64,000 bases of DNA, taken from the NCBI GenBank assembly GCA_002104895.1, contig MCFG01000098.1:81001-145000 (forward strand), written 5' to 3'. Shown here piece by piece: positions 37,249 through 56,553 of this stretch. Positions within the stretch are counted from its first letter, which is position 1. Every line of letters begins with the position of its first letter. Position numbers and translations under genes: made by a program. Source of the DNA: Anaeromyces robustus. Its lineage: Eukaryota > Neocallimastigomycota > Neocallimastigomycetes > Neocallimastigales > Neocallimastigaceae. The notes beneath the pieces are model-generated. The model had not been told where the DNA came from. It worked only from the letters and a program-made list of their open reading frames with translations, and did no database searches.

Positions 37249-40200
37249 TTTTATGATTTTTATTTAATTTTTAATTTATTGCGTAAAAAAAAATTTTTTT
37301 TCTTTCTTCCTTTTTTTTTTTTGTGTTAAAACATATATAAAGATTTATTGACTTAAATTAAAATATATAATATAATATTATATAACTTGATTTTTGTTAT
37401 ATATAATAATAAGTATATAAAAAATATATAATAAAATATATTATGAACAAAAAAAAAATTAGTATTCATATTAAATATTTAATTATTATTTAATTTAATT
37501 TTGTATTTTATATATCTATATTTATTTATTTACCTTATTATTTATATATATATAATATTTTCTCTATTAAATAATATACTGATATATTAATATTATATTA
37601 TCGTATTGTTTTACTTTATAATTTTTTTATTATTATATTACAATTTTTGATTTTAATAATATGAATTATAAAATGGATATCTTATTATATAGTTTATTTA
37701 TATATATTTTATATTGAGAAGTTATTTGAATTATTTACAATACAATAAAAATATATATGAATTTAAGAATTTTTTTATCTTTGATGATAATTGTATATTG
37801 ATATGTAATAATAATTTTATTTTATGAAAATAAAATTAACAATTTATTAACATTTAAAATAAAATACCTTATATTAATTAATTTAATATATGCTTAAATT
37901 GAGGGAAAAAAAGAATTATCCCAAAATATTATATAAATATGAATAAAAACTGACTTTTTATATTATATTAAAAAAATATTGAATAAATGCTGTATTAAAG
38001 GCTTCTAAAATAAATATATTTATTACTCCTTTATTATTATTAATTATAAAAGAAAAAAGATTTTCATTTTTTTTCTTTTGACTTATGCTTATATTATATT
38101 AAAATCAAGTAAGTTATGAAGTTATGTGTTTATGTAATTTTCCAAAAAAAAAAAAAAAATTAAAAATTAAAAAATAAAAATAATTATTATTATTTCTATA
38201 AGTGATTTTCTCAAATTCTATTAATTTCGGAAAGTTACATTTATTTATTTATTATTATTATGTTTAATAATAATTATTCAAGAAAAATATAAACATTATT
38301 TTTCTTAATCTATATTTAAAAAAATATATATTATAATAAAATAATAATAATAATAATAAAAAAAAATTAGTTCAACTGTTATTTATTATATTTATTAGTA
38401 TATTATAAATATTTAATAATATATATTATAAATTGAATAAATTTTCTTTTCTTTTAATTATTCTTTTTTTTTTATATATTATTTTTTTCAATTTAATACT
38501 TTTTTTTTAAATACATAATATATATGTTCTAATTTATTATTACTATTATTTTTAAAGTTTTAGTTTTAATTTTTAAAAGGTCTTTTTCTTTATTTTTTAA
38601 CAAAAAATTTTAATTAACATTCAAAATACTTTTTATTTATATATTATTAAATAATTAATTAAATTAAATTCATTATTTCCTTCCAAAAAAATACTAAGAT
38701 ATATATGAAAGAATAAAAAAAAAAGTAATGTTTATATTTAAAAAATATAACTATAAACAATTATTTACCGTAAATACAATAATTGTAATAAAATAAATTT
38801 ATTTAATATTTTCGTTTATAATAATTTATTTTCATTAAATTACTTATAAATATTTTCTTTTCTTTTTAAATAAATTTATTTATTTTTTTTTTTAATAATT
38901 TTTCTTTTTCAATTTTTTTTAATTTTAAATTTAAAATTCTTATATATTACTTTAACCTTTTTTTTTATTTTTTACAAAAATAAAAGTAAAAAAAGAAAAA
39001 AAGAAATAAAGAAAAAAAAAATACAAACTTTATTTTTAACTAATAACTATAATATGTTTTATTTAATTTTATTTTATTATATAATAATATATAAATGAAT
39101 ATATCTATTAAAATAAATAAATAATATATAAATAATAAATAAATAAATAATAACTAATAAATAAATTTTTATGAATTATAAATTATATTTAAAATATAAT
39201 TTTACTAATATATCAATTAAATTAATCTAAAATAAAAAAGTGAATATATATTATATATTATTATTCAAATCATTATTCTCTATATATTAATGAATAAATA
39301 GATAATCTTTAAATAAATAATCCTATATATATTAATGAATAAATAAATATTCTTTAAATAAATAATTCTATAGCATTTATAATATATTGTAATTAATTAT
39401 AGATATAATTCTCAAATGAATCAGAACATATAATAAATTATAAGTTTAATAGAATTGAATATATATTATAATATAATATATTCAATTATAATATAATCAT
39501 GTAAAATAATTGAATGAAAAATGAAAATAAATTTAATTGTTAATTATATATTGGGAATTATATATTGGGAATTATATTTAAATATATATAATAATTATTT
39601 AATAATCTAATAATAATTAAATAATCATTTAATAATTAATAATAATTAAATAATAATTAATAATTAAATAATAATAATTTAAATCATTAATAAAAAAAGA
39701 ATATAGAATTAAAATTTTCTTTTTTTATAAATCTTAATTTATAATTAAATTTACTAAAAAAAAAAAAAACTTTTTTCTTTTTTCTTTTTTCTTTTTAACT
39801 TTTTATTATTAGTGGTTTTTTTACTTTTTTTTTTATTTTTAAAAATATTTTTAATATATTTAATATATTTTAATATATTTTAATATATTTAATATATATT
39901 TCTTGTAGTAATTATAAATAAAATAAAATATATGGAAAATAAATTGTAATGACACAATCACTAATATATTAAAAATAAATTAGTTATCATTATTAAACTA
40001 TTATTAAATACCGATGATTAAATTAAAAATAAAAAGTCATTTTTATTATTAAATTAAATCTATAGGTATAATATAATTTATATATATGTATTATTCAATT
40101 TAAATATATGTATAATCTAATAATAATTCATTATCTATATAATTAATACTAATTATATTAAATGGTATAATATATTGGTATATATTAAATTAATAATAAT

Positions 40201-41100
40201 TATTAAAAATACAAAAGAAAAAAATTTTTTTAATTTTTTAATTTTTTTCAATTATTTTATTACTATTATTATTTTATGTAGTGTGGTGTAATTAACCTCC
40301 TTTTTTTTTATTATATTATATTATATTATATTCTATTATATTATATTATATTGATATTAAATATTAAATATTTTGTGGTAGAATTTATTAATTAATATAT
40401 GTCACGTATAATAAAATTCAATATATATTATAATATATTATTATTATATTGTTAAAATAAAGATTTTAATTTTTAATTTTAATTTTAATTTTGGCGGTTT
40501 GCTTTTTTTTTTTTTTTTTTGGCGTTGTTTATTTTTAAATGTTTTTTTTTTTTTTATTATATTATATTATTTAATTTTTATTTCCTTTTTTATCATAATC
40601 ATAATTATCATTATTTGTATAATGGTTTGAAATAATAAAATAAATGAATATTAAAAATCTTAATAAATAATAATTACATAGAAAAAAATAATAATTAATA
40701 AATAATAATAAATAATAATAATAATTAATAAAATAAAAAACATAAAATAAAATAAATAATAATTAAATAATTAAATCAATAAATTTATTATTGTATATAA
40801 TAAATGATTACATTATAAGTTCTATAATATTATTATCATATTATCATATTATCATATTATCATTTATAATTAATATTTTAATCATCAATCATTTAGTAAA
40901 GAATGATAAAGAATAGTAATACTTAATAAATAATAATACTAATAATAATACTTAATAAATAGTAGTACTAAATAAATACTTAATAATTTGTACTTGAAAA
41001 CAAAAAAAAAAACAAAAACAAAAAGAATAATTAGAATATATATTAAGTTATTTTTGTTAATAAAAAAAATAAATAAACAGAAAAATATTCAAATTTTTAA

Positions 41101-41141
41101 ATGAATGAATGAATGAATAAATTAATAAATAAATAAATTAA

Positions 41142-41232
<91 letters not shown>

Positions 41233-41235
41233 AAT
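41101..41235. repeat. (AAAT)n microsatellite
   Basis: About 130 bases of AAAT units that start as AATG units. Confidence 0.95.
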
Positions 41236-42165
41236 AAAATAAATAAACGATAGAATTCTAAAAACATTCATTAATTATTGATAAAATAATCAATTGTAAT
41301 ATATATATATAATATATAACTATTATATATTAAAGTATATAGGCTTAAAATACATTTTATATATTTAATCCTATAAATAATAATACATAATATAATATAA
41401 TATATACAAATATATTTAATTATATTTTTCCATCTATAAATAATAAACATAACCATATTTAGAAATAGTTAATTTAAACCGAAATTTTTTGAAAATTAAT
41501 AAAAAAATTTTTTTTTAGTAAAAAGCCATGTCAAGAAAAATAAATTATAATTATATTAATATTATAATTTTTACATTTTACATTTTATAATAGCTATTAA
41601 TAAAAATATTTATATAATAAAATGTTAAAAAAAAAAACTATATTAAGTATTTAATATATCATTTATGTTTTGTATAATATGTATTTTTATTTATATTTTG
41701 TATAATATTAATATGTATTTTTTTATAATATTCAATATTTCCAAATAGCAGTTTTTTTAAATTTATCTTTGTCATAACTATATATTTTATTTTTTTAGTG
41801 TAAATGTTTTTTTTTTTAAATAATTAAATAAAATTAATTACTACAATATACTGTAATATATTATACAATATATTATTTAATTAAAGTATCTTCTATATTA
41901 ATTTGTAATGAAAAATCTTTTTTTAAAAAAAAAAAAAGAATTGTCTACCACGCCATACAAGTTAATTTTTAATTTATTTAAAGAATTTTTATATATTATA
42001 TTATAATTAATTTAATTTAATCAACCTATTTATAATTTATTATTTTCTTTTTTAAATATATTTAATATATTTTATAATATATTATTTCTTGTATAACATT
42101 AATGTAATCAATTTAATTATACATAGTAAATAATATATTAATTAATATAATTATCTCCAAAAATA

Positions 42166-42185
42166 TAAATAAATAAATAAATAGA

Positions 42186-42236
<51 letters not shown>

Positions 42237-42249
42237 ATCAATAAATCAA

Positions 42250-42325
<76 letters not shown>

Positions 42326-42367
42326 AAATAAATAAATAAATAAATTAAATAAATAAATAATAAAAAA

Positions 42368-42434
<67 letters not shown>

Positions 42435-42450
42435 ATGAATAAATAAATAA
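42166..42450. repeat. (AAAT)n microsatellite
   Basis: About 285 bases with a few TCAA and AAAAA interruptions. Confidence 0.95.
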
Positions 42451-43684
42451 AAATAGAATATTATTAATATATAAATGTATATTTATGTTTTTTTTTGTAC
42501 TTAATTTTTTTAATCATTTAATCAATTAAAAACACACACACACGGAGAGACACAGACACACACAATAATTATTAATATCACTGGTTACAATCAGTGGTAT
42601 GATTTTTTTTAAGTAATTTTTTTTTTATAGTAATAAAAAATAATGGTAGTATTATAGTATTATAGGTAACAGTAGTTAAGGAATGCCACTACTCAAAATA
42701 TTAAAATACTTATTTTATTAATTTTTTTTTTATGATTACTTTTAAATTTTTTTATTATAAATTTTATTAATAAATATATTAACATTATTTATTACAAAAA
42801 ACATTTAGTAAATTATTATTATTAATTGGCCACATATAATAATATAATATTTTTGTCTACCACACAAAGATGATAAGAATGTTTTTCAAAATTCCATAAT
42901 TCTTTTATTGTTAATTGTTTTTTTTTTTTTTATTGGTATTTTTTTATTGTTATTTTTTTTTTTTTAATATCAATAAATACTTTTTTTTTTTCCTTTTCAG
43001 GTAATATTTATTAATGATTTTTTTATATTAATTAATTATTTATTTTTTAATTTTTTTATTTTTTTATGATAAAAAATACAATAAAAATAAAAAAAAAAAA
43101 AAAAAAAAAAAAAACATTTCATCATTCATATTCATATTCATATTCATAATTCATTTATATTCATGGTATATATATTAATTATTAAAATTACAAAAAAAAA
43201 AAAAAAAGGAAAAATTTTTTTTTTTTATGTAAAACTATTTTGTTTATATTTTATGGGGCTCTTTTTGTGTGTGTTTATATGTTGTTGTTGTTTTTTTTAT
43301 TATTATTGTATAATTAAAAAAGTTACCAAAATATTTTAAAACAAAACAAAAATAAAATAAAATAAAATAGATGTTTAAAAACTTGGAATTTATCTATGAT
43401 TAATAATGATAATAATAATTTTAAAAATTTCTTTCTTTTTTTAGTTATGTATTAATTTTTAAATAAACAAAATATCAAATATTTAATGTAATCAATATAA
43501 ATTCATTAATTAGATTGAATAGATAATATTTTTTTAAATATTTAGGTTTTTTATTTTTTTATAAAATACATTATATATATATATATATATATAAATGTAA
43601 AAAATTGAAGTATTATTATCTATGTATTTAAATTTTATTTTTTTAAAGTTTAATTAGTTAACTAGTTAACATATTATATAATGC

Positions 43685-43716
<32 letters not shown>

Positions 43717-44027
43717 TTGGAAAGAAATATTATTTATAAATTTATATCTTAAATTTTTTTTTTTAATTAATTCAATTTGTCTTTATTTTATGATATTTTT
43801 TATACTATTATCATTATTTATTATTATGTATTATTATTTATAATGATATGTATTTTTTTTTTTTTTTTTATTATTTAATTATAACCATTTATTTTAATTA
43901 CAATTGCTTTATAAAATACTATAATATATTTAGAGAACTGAATAAGAGATATATAAAGTGTAATGCTAAATAGAATAAATAAATACTATTGTAAATTTTA
44001 TAATTTTTTTTTGTTTGTGTTTTTATT

Positions 44028-44466
44028 TTATTTAATATTTAAAAATACAAATGATAATAATAATTCAATTTTTTCTTTAAGTAGTTGATAGTTATATATA
44101 CAAAATTTTTTTTGTTCATCTTTTTGTGTTTGTTTTCGGTTTTGATCATAATACATTGATAATGTATCTATCATTCTTTTAAATCTTTTTTCATTTTCTT
44201 TATCATCTATAATTTCTTGAATGTAATTATTATCTGGTGTATTTAAAAAGTCTTCTAAATTAACATTATTCATTAAAAGAAATGCCCAAGTTTCAGCTAA
44301 ATCTTCATAAAATGATGTCATAGCGTAGGATGATACAAATCCCAAATTATAAATACTATCTTGTTTATGGTTTTCTATTATTAAAAATATATATATATAT
44401 ATTATAAATATTATATAATAATTAATAACTAACATTTTTATATCATTATATTTATATGTAATCTAT

Positions 44467-44498
<32 letters not shown>

Positions 44499-44499
44499 A

Positions 44500-44535
<36 letters not shown>

Positions 44536-46326
44536 TATTATTTATTATTTTAGGATACAGAATATTAAATTTAATAATATATATTATATTATATATTATA
44601 TGTATATACATTTTTTATATATATATTTACCAGTTATATCAATTTTAAAGTCATTATCCATTATTTCATTGATTTTTTCATGATTAGATTCATTATTATT
44701 ATAATTGAAATTTTTTGGTAATAAAGAATACCATAAATTTTGAAAAATTTTGAAATTTGGAATATAGGAAAGATAAAATGATGAATTATTCTTTTCTTCT
44801 ATGGTTTCTTTTTTTGTTATTATAGTAAAATAAGTATTGTGATTATTATCATCATCATTATTTTGTATAAAATGAAAAATAGAGGATACTTTTTTCCATA
44901 AATCTTGATATTTTTCAATATTTTGTTTAAATATTAATGAAAAATTTTCTTGAGTAAAGTTATACGAATAATTTAAATTTTTAATACCATACATTAAAAA
45001 ATGAAATATTTCATGATGGAGTATCCATAATTGAGCTTTCATAGATTTTGAATAATTCTCTAAATTGAATGTCAATTTTTGTTGAATCATAGCTAATGAA
45101 TGTTTCATAGTATTAATTAGATAATTATTATTTTGTGAAAAAAAATTAATATATTTTGTTAATATTTTATTGGTATTAAGATATTGTTGAATTTGTATGG
45201 ATTCTAATGGACTCATTTCTAAAAATAATATATTTTTTTCAAATAAAGGTAAACCTGTCCATTCTTTTTGATTATACATGATTTTAGAAGCTAAAAAGAT
45301 TTGTTCTATGGGAATAATAGTATTTGATATATTTTTATAATATTTATAATTATTAATCATTATCATAATATATAATAATAAACTATTATCATTATCTTTA
45401 GAAATGGTGATTGAGGTGGTCATTATTGTACCGTAATATGAATAATAATTATATAAAAACTTATTTTTATTTTTTTGCTTTTGAGTTTTATTTTGAGTTT
45501 GAGTTTTTTCATTTATATTTATATTTATATTTGTATTTGTATTTGTATTATATGTTTTGTAATTATCATCATCATTATTATTATTATTATTATTATGATT
45601 ATTATTAAAATCTATATCATCATTATTTTTAAATATAGTCAATTTTAATTTTGGTTTATCATTAGAAATTGGTATTAACCAATTTTTTAGTAAAGAGGAT
45701 GATGTTTTATTATTATTTAAATCAAATTGATTATTTAAAGGTTGATTATTATTTAATAGCAAGGAAATATTTTTATTATTTTTTAAAGAAACCAAATTTT
45801 TTTCAAATTGAGTTATAAAACAATCTAATAAAATAGATGAAGTAAATTGAAATCCAATAATAGGTAAAAGTTGTTCTGTTCGTATTACACAAAAATACGA
45901 ATTTCCTTTTTCAATAAATATTTTTGAAGGAAAAAATTTTTCAATACTTATAATTGAAGTTTCATTATTTTGATTAAAAATTACAATTACAATAGCAGGA
46001 TATGGAAAAATATCCTCTTTTTTCTTTTTAATTTCTTCATTAAAATTTTTTATTTTATTTTCTTCTTCTTTATCTTCTTTATTTTTCAATGAAAGAAATG
46101 AATCATTATTCTTTTTATTTTCTTTAATATCATTTTCATTTTTTAGGGCCTCATTATTATTTAAGGTTTCCTTTTCTTTTACATTATGATCATATTCTGT
46201 TGGTAATAAAATATAAAAATAATAGGAAAAAATTTTTTTTATATTATTAATAGGTATCCATTCATTTTTAATATTATTATATTTATAGGCTATGGCATTA
46301 ACTGATGCAATTTTATTTTTAAACAT
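44028..46326 (-). CDS. Putative HExxH metallopeptidase with WH1-like N-terminus
   Basis: Two exons, 46326-44631 and 44374-44028, with a 256-nt GT-AG intron in phase 1, giving 680 aa. Residues 438-442 are HEIFH within AQLWILHHEIFHFLMYG, a zinc-peptidase type helix. The second exon supplies SSYAMTSFYEDLAETWAF (residues 580-596), whose Y and E-D-x-A-E pattern resembles the downstream third-ligand helix of gluzincin-type metallopeptidases. The intron must be removed to unite the two motifs. The N-terminus (IASVNAIAYKYNNIKNEWIP) and residues 110-178, containing GNSYFCVI and LLPIIGFQFTSS, follow the order of a WH1/EVH1 domain (KWVP, F.x.w, GLNF), interrupted by a Lys/Glu-rich insert. Poly-Asn and Thr-Asn stretches lie at about 236-280. 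No signal peptide, so cytosolic. Activity and domain calls are inference; no known full-length family was recognised. Confidence 0.65.
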
Positions 46327-47023
46327 TTTTTTTTTCTCTTCTATCTTTCTTTCTTTCTTTTTTGTAGAGAAAAAATTATTTTATATATTATTCTTGAGTA
46401 TTATTTGAATATAATATTTTTCTTTTTTTTTTATTAGTTTTATTATTATTGTCACGTTTTTTCATATTGTTATTTATTAATAGTATAAGAAAAGAAAAAA
46501 AAAAAAAGTAAAAATAAAATATGTTAAAATGTTTAATGCTACAAAGACACACACCACAAGTTTTTTAATTAAATTTGTCACCCAAAATATTCTAATTAAA
46601 AGAAATTTAAATAGTAAATTAACAAATAATAAATTTTATTATCTGTGGCTTAATTTAGTAATAAATAAAAAATATAGATTTATTTTTTATCATTCATATT
46701 ATTCTTTTTATTATGATAATATGGCTTGATATATGAATAATAATAATAATAAAATAAAAAAGTCAAAAAAAATATGGTGGAACAGTTTATTTAACCAATA
46801 GAATAATTGATTATAATTAATATCAATATTATTATTATTATTATTTTTTTACTTTTTTTTTATTTTATTTTTTTTTTTTTTATATAATGAAATTTCAGAT
46901 TTCAATTTCGAAATTCATAATTTTATTATAATATTAATTAATTAATTTAATTTTATTTTTTTTTATCCTTCTATTTCTAATTTTTATTTCACTAAAAATA
47001 AATAAATATATAAATATTTGAAA
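46327..47023. promoter_or_regulatory. Shared divergent promoter region
   Basis: About 700 bases between two start codons pointing away from each other. Contains pyrimidine tracts (CTTTCTTTCTTTC near 46345), A-runs and T-runs. A 66-codon frame at 46529-46729 starting MFNATKTHTTSF has no domain or splice support and is not called a gene. Confidence 0.4.
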
Positions 47024-48725
47024 ATGGAAATGGATATGGAAGCCGAAGAATTCCATGGAATTTTTCAGTTTGCAGCAGATATCGATGATGATGACGATTT
47101 CTTTGCTCAAACTGTTAGTAAAGAAGAAAGAGCCATGGAAAGAATGAAAAAGGAAAATTCTATTGCTACTTATCAACCAAAATTTTTAACTGGAGTAAAT
47201 ATAAATATTCTAAAAACATATTAATTCTATAATATATATATATATAGAAATATCTTTATTTCAGAGTTATCGAATAATAATTCATTATAATTATAAAATT
47301 TGAAATGGAAATTTTTTAATAATATTTATGATAAATCCGACTAATTATACATTTAAACACATACACACACACACTTATATTTATATATAAATTTATTTAT
47401 TTATTTATTATTCATTATTTATTATTTTTTGTATTAAGGGATATAATATACCAATAGAAAAAATTTCAAATATATTTTTTGGTTCAAAAAATGGACCAAA
47501 TGCCGTTAAACAAGCCATTGAATGGTATTATTCTGTAATGAAAATGAAAGATAATAATATATTAACAAAAGACCAAGAACAAAATATAAAATTATATAAA
47601 GAAATTTCATATCAATATATTAAAGATTGTTGTGATAAATACTTAGAATGTAATCAAAGTAAAGGAAAATTTATAAATGAACGTGAAATTTTAGAAATTG
47701 CTATTCGTTGTTTAGTACAGGTTAATTTTATTTAAATATAAATATATAAATATAAATATATTATATATATATCATTATTATATATAAATATTTTTTATTA
47801 AGAAAAAATAGTACATTTTTTAATTAAAAAATTTATATTATATTTTTTCCTAAACTAATAAGATGGACCGTATAAATGAAATTGAACCATATGTTGAAAG
47901 ATTGGTAATTATTATTATAAAATCATTCATATATTAATATATATATTTTTCATTATTATTATTATTTATAATATATATGATTTTTATTTTTTTTTGTTAA
48001 AGTATTATATATTAATAATATATTTTTGTTCTTGTTATTTTTATATTAATATTAATATGAATAATAAATATTATATTCAAAAATTATTATAAAATTTTAT
48101 TATATCAATATATATTATATATTATTATTATATATATTATTAGGACCCTAAAGAACCTGGTTTATTCGCTTTTTCAGGAAAATGTTATTATTTATTAAAA
48201 CAATATAAAAAATCTTTACAAATTCATCAAAAATATTGTGATCAAAGAAGAAATGATTATATGTCATGGCTAGATATGTCAAATATATTTAAAGATATTA
48301 ATAATATTGTCATGAATAAAATATTTACCATAAAATGTGAACAAATACCTGACCTCTATCGATTATTATATATTATTTGTTTTGTTAAAGCTTACAAATT
48401 ACTTAAAGCTAATAAACTTATAAAAAAAACAGGATATTGGGATACTGTTATATCAAAAGAATTAAATCCTTTACAAAAAATAATGGATGAAAATCCAAAT
48501 TATGAAGAAATTGTAGAACAAACATTAACCATTACTCCAGAAAATCTTGATAAAAAAATTAATGATTTTAATAATTTACTTAATAAATTGTTTACTGAAG
48601 AAGTTAAAAATCTTTGTCTTTCCAATGACCAAATTCAATGGATTATAAAACATGGAAAGGCTACTATAAGGGAAAGTGATCTTAATGATGATGAAAATGA
48701 AACTAGTTGTTTAAACATTTATTAA
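47024..48725 (+). CDS. TPR-like protein of unknown function, 358 aa
   Basis: Four exons, 47024-47194, 47439-47720, 47863-47904 and 48144-48725, all phase 0 with GT-AG ends; the third encodes only 14 residues. The N-terminus is acidic (FAADIDDDDDFFAQT), then ERAMERMKKEN and YQPKFLTGGYNIPIEK. The middle is helical (AVKQAIEWYYSVMKM, INEREILEIAIRCLVQMDRINEIEPYVERL). A tetratricopeptide-like pair follows: GLFAFSGKCYYLLKQYKKSL and IHQKYCDQRRNDYMSWLDMS. The C-terminal third has helices and a Lys/Asp-rich end. The order of WYY, CLxxMxR, Y-K-K-S-L and W resembles the small TPR protein C8orf76 of animals; this is a weak guess. The ATG was chosen because the upstream in-frame codon is TTG. It shares a divergent promoter with the metallopeptidase-like gene. 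Confidence 0.75.
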
Positions 48726-55136
<6,411 letters not shown>

Positions 55137-55483
55137 TTATTTAAATACCAAAAAATTCTGAAACACACACACACATATATATTTTTTCTTATCACATAAA
55201 TATTAAAAAAAAGAAAAAGAAAAAGAAAAAGCTTTAGCTTTTTCTTCATGTAAATTTTGTTATTTATTTTTTTATTTTTATTAAATAATTTAAAATAAAT
55301 TATATTTAAATAAATTAAGATTACGTGCGTTTTTTTTTTTTTTTTTATTTTTATTTATATACATTTTTTTTTGTCTATTTTTAAATTAAATTTATTTATT
55401 TTATTATTTGTTTGTGTGTGTATGTGTTTCATTTCTATATTTTTTATTTTTATTTTTTTGTATTTTTGTTTTTGTTCATTTTT
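55137..55483. terminator. Convergent 3' region with hairpin
   Basis: About 350 bases separate two converging stop codons. A hairpin at 55223-55246 pairs AAGAAAAAGCT with AGCTTTTTCTT across TT. Its A-run or T-run faces each gene, so it could support ending of both transcripts. In eukaryotes such hairpins are not standard terminators, so the role is inference. Confidence 0.35.
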
Positions 55484-56553
55484 TTATACAGTTCCTTCAA
55501 TTAAACCTTTGGCATAGAATTTTGAATATGCTGGATTTTCATTTATTTTATAATGATATAATCTTGGATTAAAGTCAAATTGAGTACATGTTACACCTCT
55601 TGCGAATGAAAGCTATATTAAATAAAAAGAATATATATATAAATATATATACATTTAATAATTAAAATTAATTAAATGTATCACTACTATATAAGAAAAG
55701 AAAAGAAAAAAAAATTTTTTTTCTTTTTTTTTTTTTCATAATATAATTATTATAATTATTCTATTATAATTATTATTACCTGTCCTTGTATATCATCAGT
55801 ATATCCACTTTCCAATTCATTTGTTTCAATTATATATTCATATGAATTCATAAGGTAATTAAGTAATTGACTATGATTTATTGAAATTGGATCTATATCA
55901 TTATCATCTCCTATATCTTTATGTATTCTTACTATGATATCACAATTATACTATAAATGTGTGTATATATATATATCATTAATTATATGATATTTGAAAA
56001 GTTATAATAATTAAAATTAAAAAAAAAAAAAGATATGTGTTTAGTTTTTTTTTATTCATGAAAATCATATTATTAAATACTATTCAATTTTTTTTATTAT
56101 ATTTCATTATCTTACCATATTACAAATTTTTCGACATTTATATTCAAAATCTAAAATTTCGTTTAATGGGTATTCAATATATAATAAATGAGTAATATCA
56201 TCTAGTATAATAGTTGTTGATTCAAATGAAGATTCTTTTAATAATTCTTCAATTTTTTGAAATAAAATTTTTAAATTAACATCTCCAGATGGTGATATTA
56301 AATTAGCATCAATGAAATTTAATTTTTCTGTATCCTTATATATTTTTAAATTATTTCCCATTTTCTTTTGAATGGATTCATATTGAATAAAATTATTTGT
56401 AAATGACATTAATAATATATTTTCTTCTTTATTTTTTATTGATTTACTCAAATAATGATTTATTAAAAAGGAAGCATCAGCAAAAACGGTATCAGTAATT
56501 AAAATTGATTTCCCATTTTGATTTGGAATTACAGAATCAATTGGAATATACAT
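55484..56553 (-). CDS. ELP6: Elongator complex subunit 6, 245 aa
   Basis: RecA-like, catalytically inactive subunit of the Elp456 ring, which binds tRNA and completes Elongator, the complex that modifies wobble uridines. Three exons, 56553-56116, 55950-55780 and 55612-55484, all phase 0 and GT-AG. Features in family order: SILITDTVFADASFLINHYL (family: LLCD...GSFLVHHFL), NILLMSFTNNFIQYESIQKK, KLNFIDANLISPSG, TTIILDDITHLLYI (Walker-B-like strand without the Walker-A loop), CDIIVRIHKD, INHSQLLNYLMNSYEYIIET, ELESGYTDDIQGQLSFARG and a short C-terminal strand. ELESGYTDDIQGQLSF matches the conserved L.sG...dvhGQL block of ELP6. Start chosen at MYIPIDS because the upstream in-frame extension is low-complexity Lys/Ile. 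Length is slightly below the animal family (about 265). Confidence 0.87.

Larger units (their letters stand above)
37249..44027. other. 6.8-kb gene-free region
   Basis: Nothing coding could be supported. The first 150 bases are probably the promoter of the SH3-like membrane gene. The rest is AT filler with TTATATTATA runs (40300-40350) and two (AAAT)n arrays. A short (CA)n tract with GGAGAGACACAGAC lies at 42532-42564, and a somewhat more complex stretch at 42570-42700 (ATCACTGGTTACAATCAGTG type) contains a small inverted pair, CACTGGTTACAATCAGTG. Confidence 0.5.

Noticed and set aside
46529-46729. 66-codon plus-strand frame in the divergent promoter
   Set aside because: No domain, AT-rich codons throughout, no splice site or conservation argument.
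47018-47023. Upstream TTG as start of the TPR-like gene
   Set aside because: TTG is not a usual nuclear start, and an ATG in good context (GAAAATG) lies two codons later.
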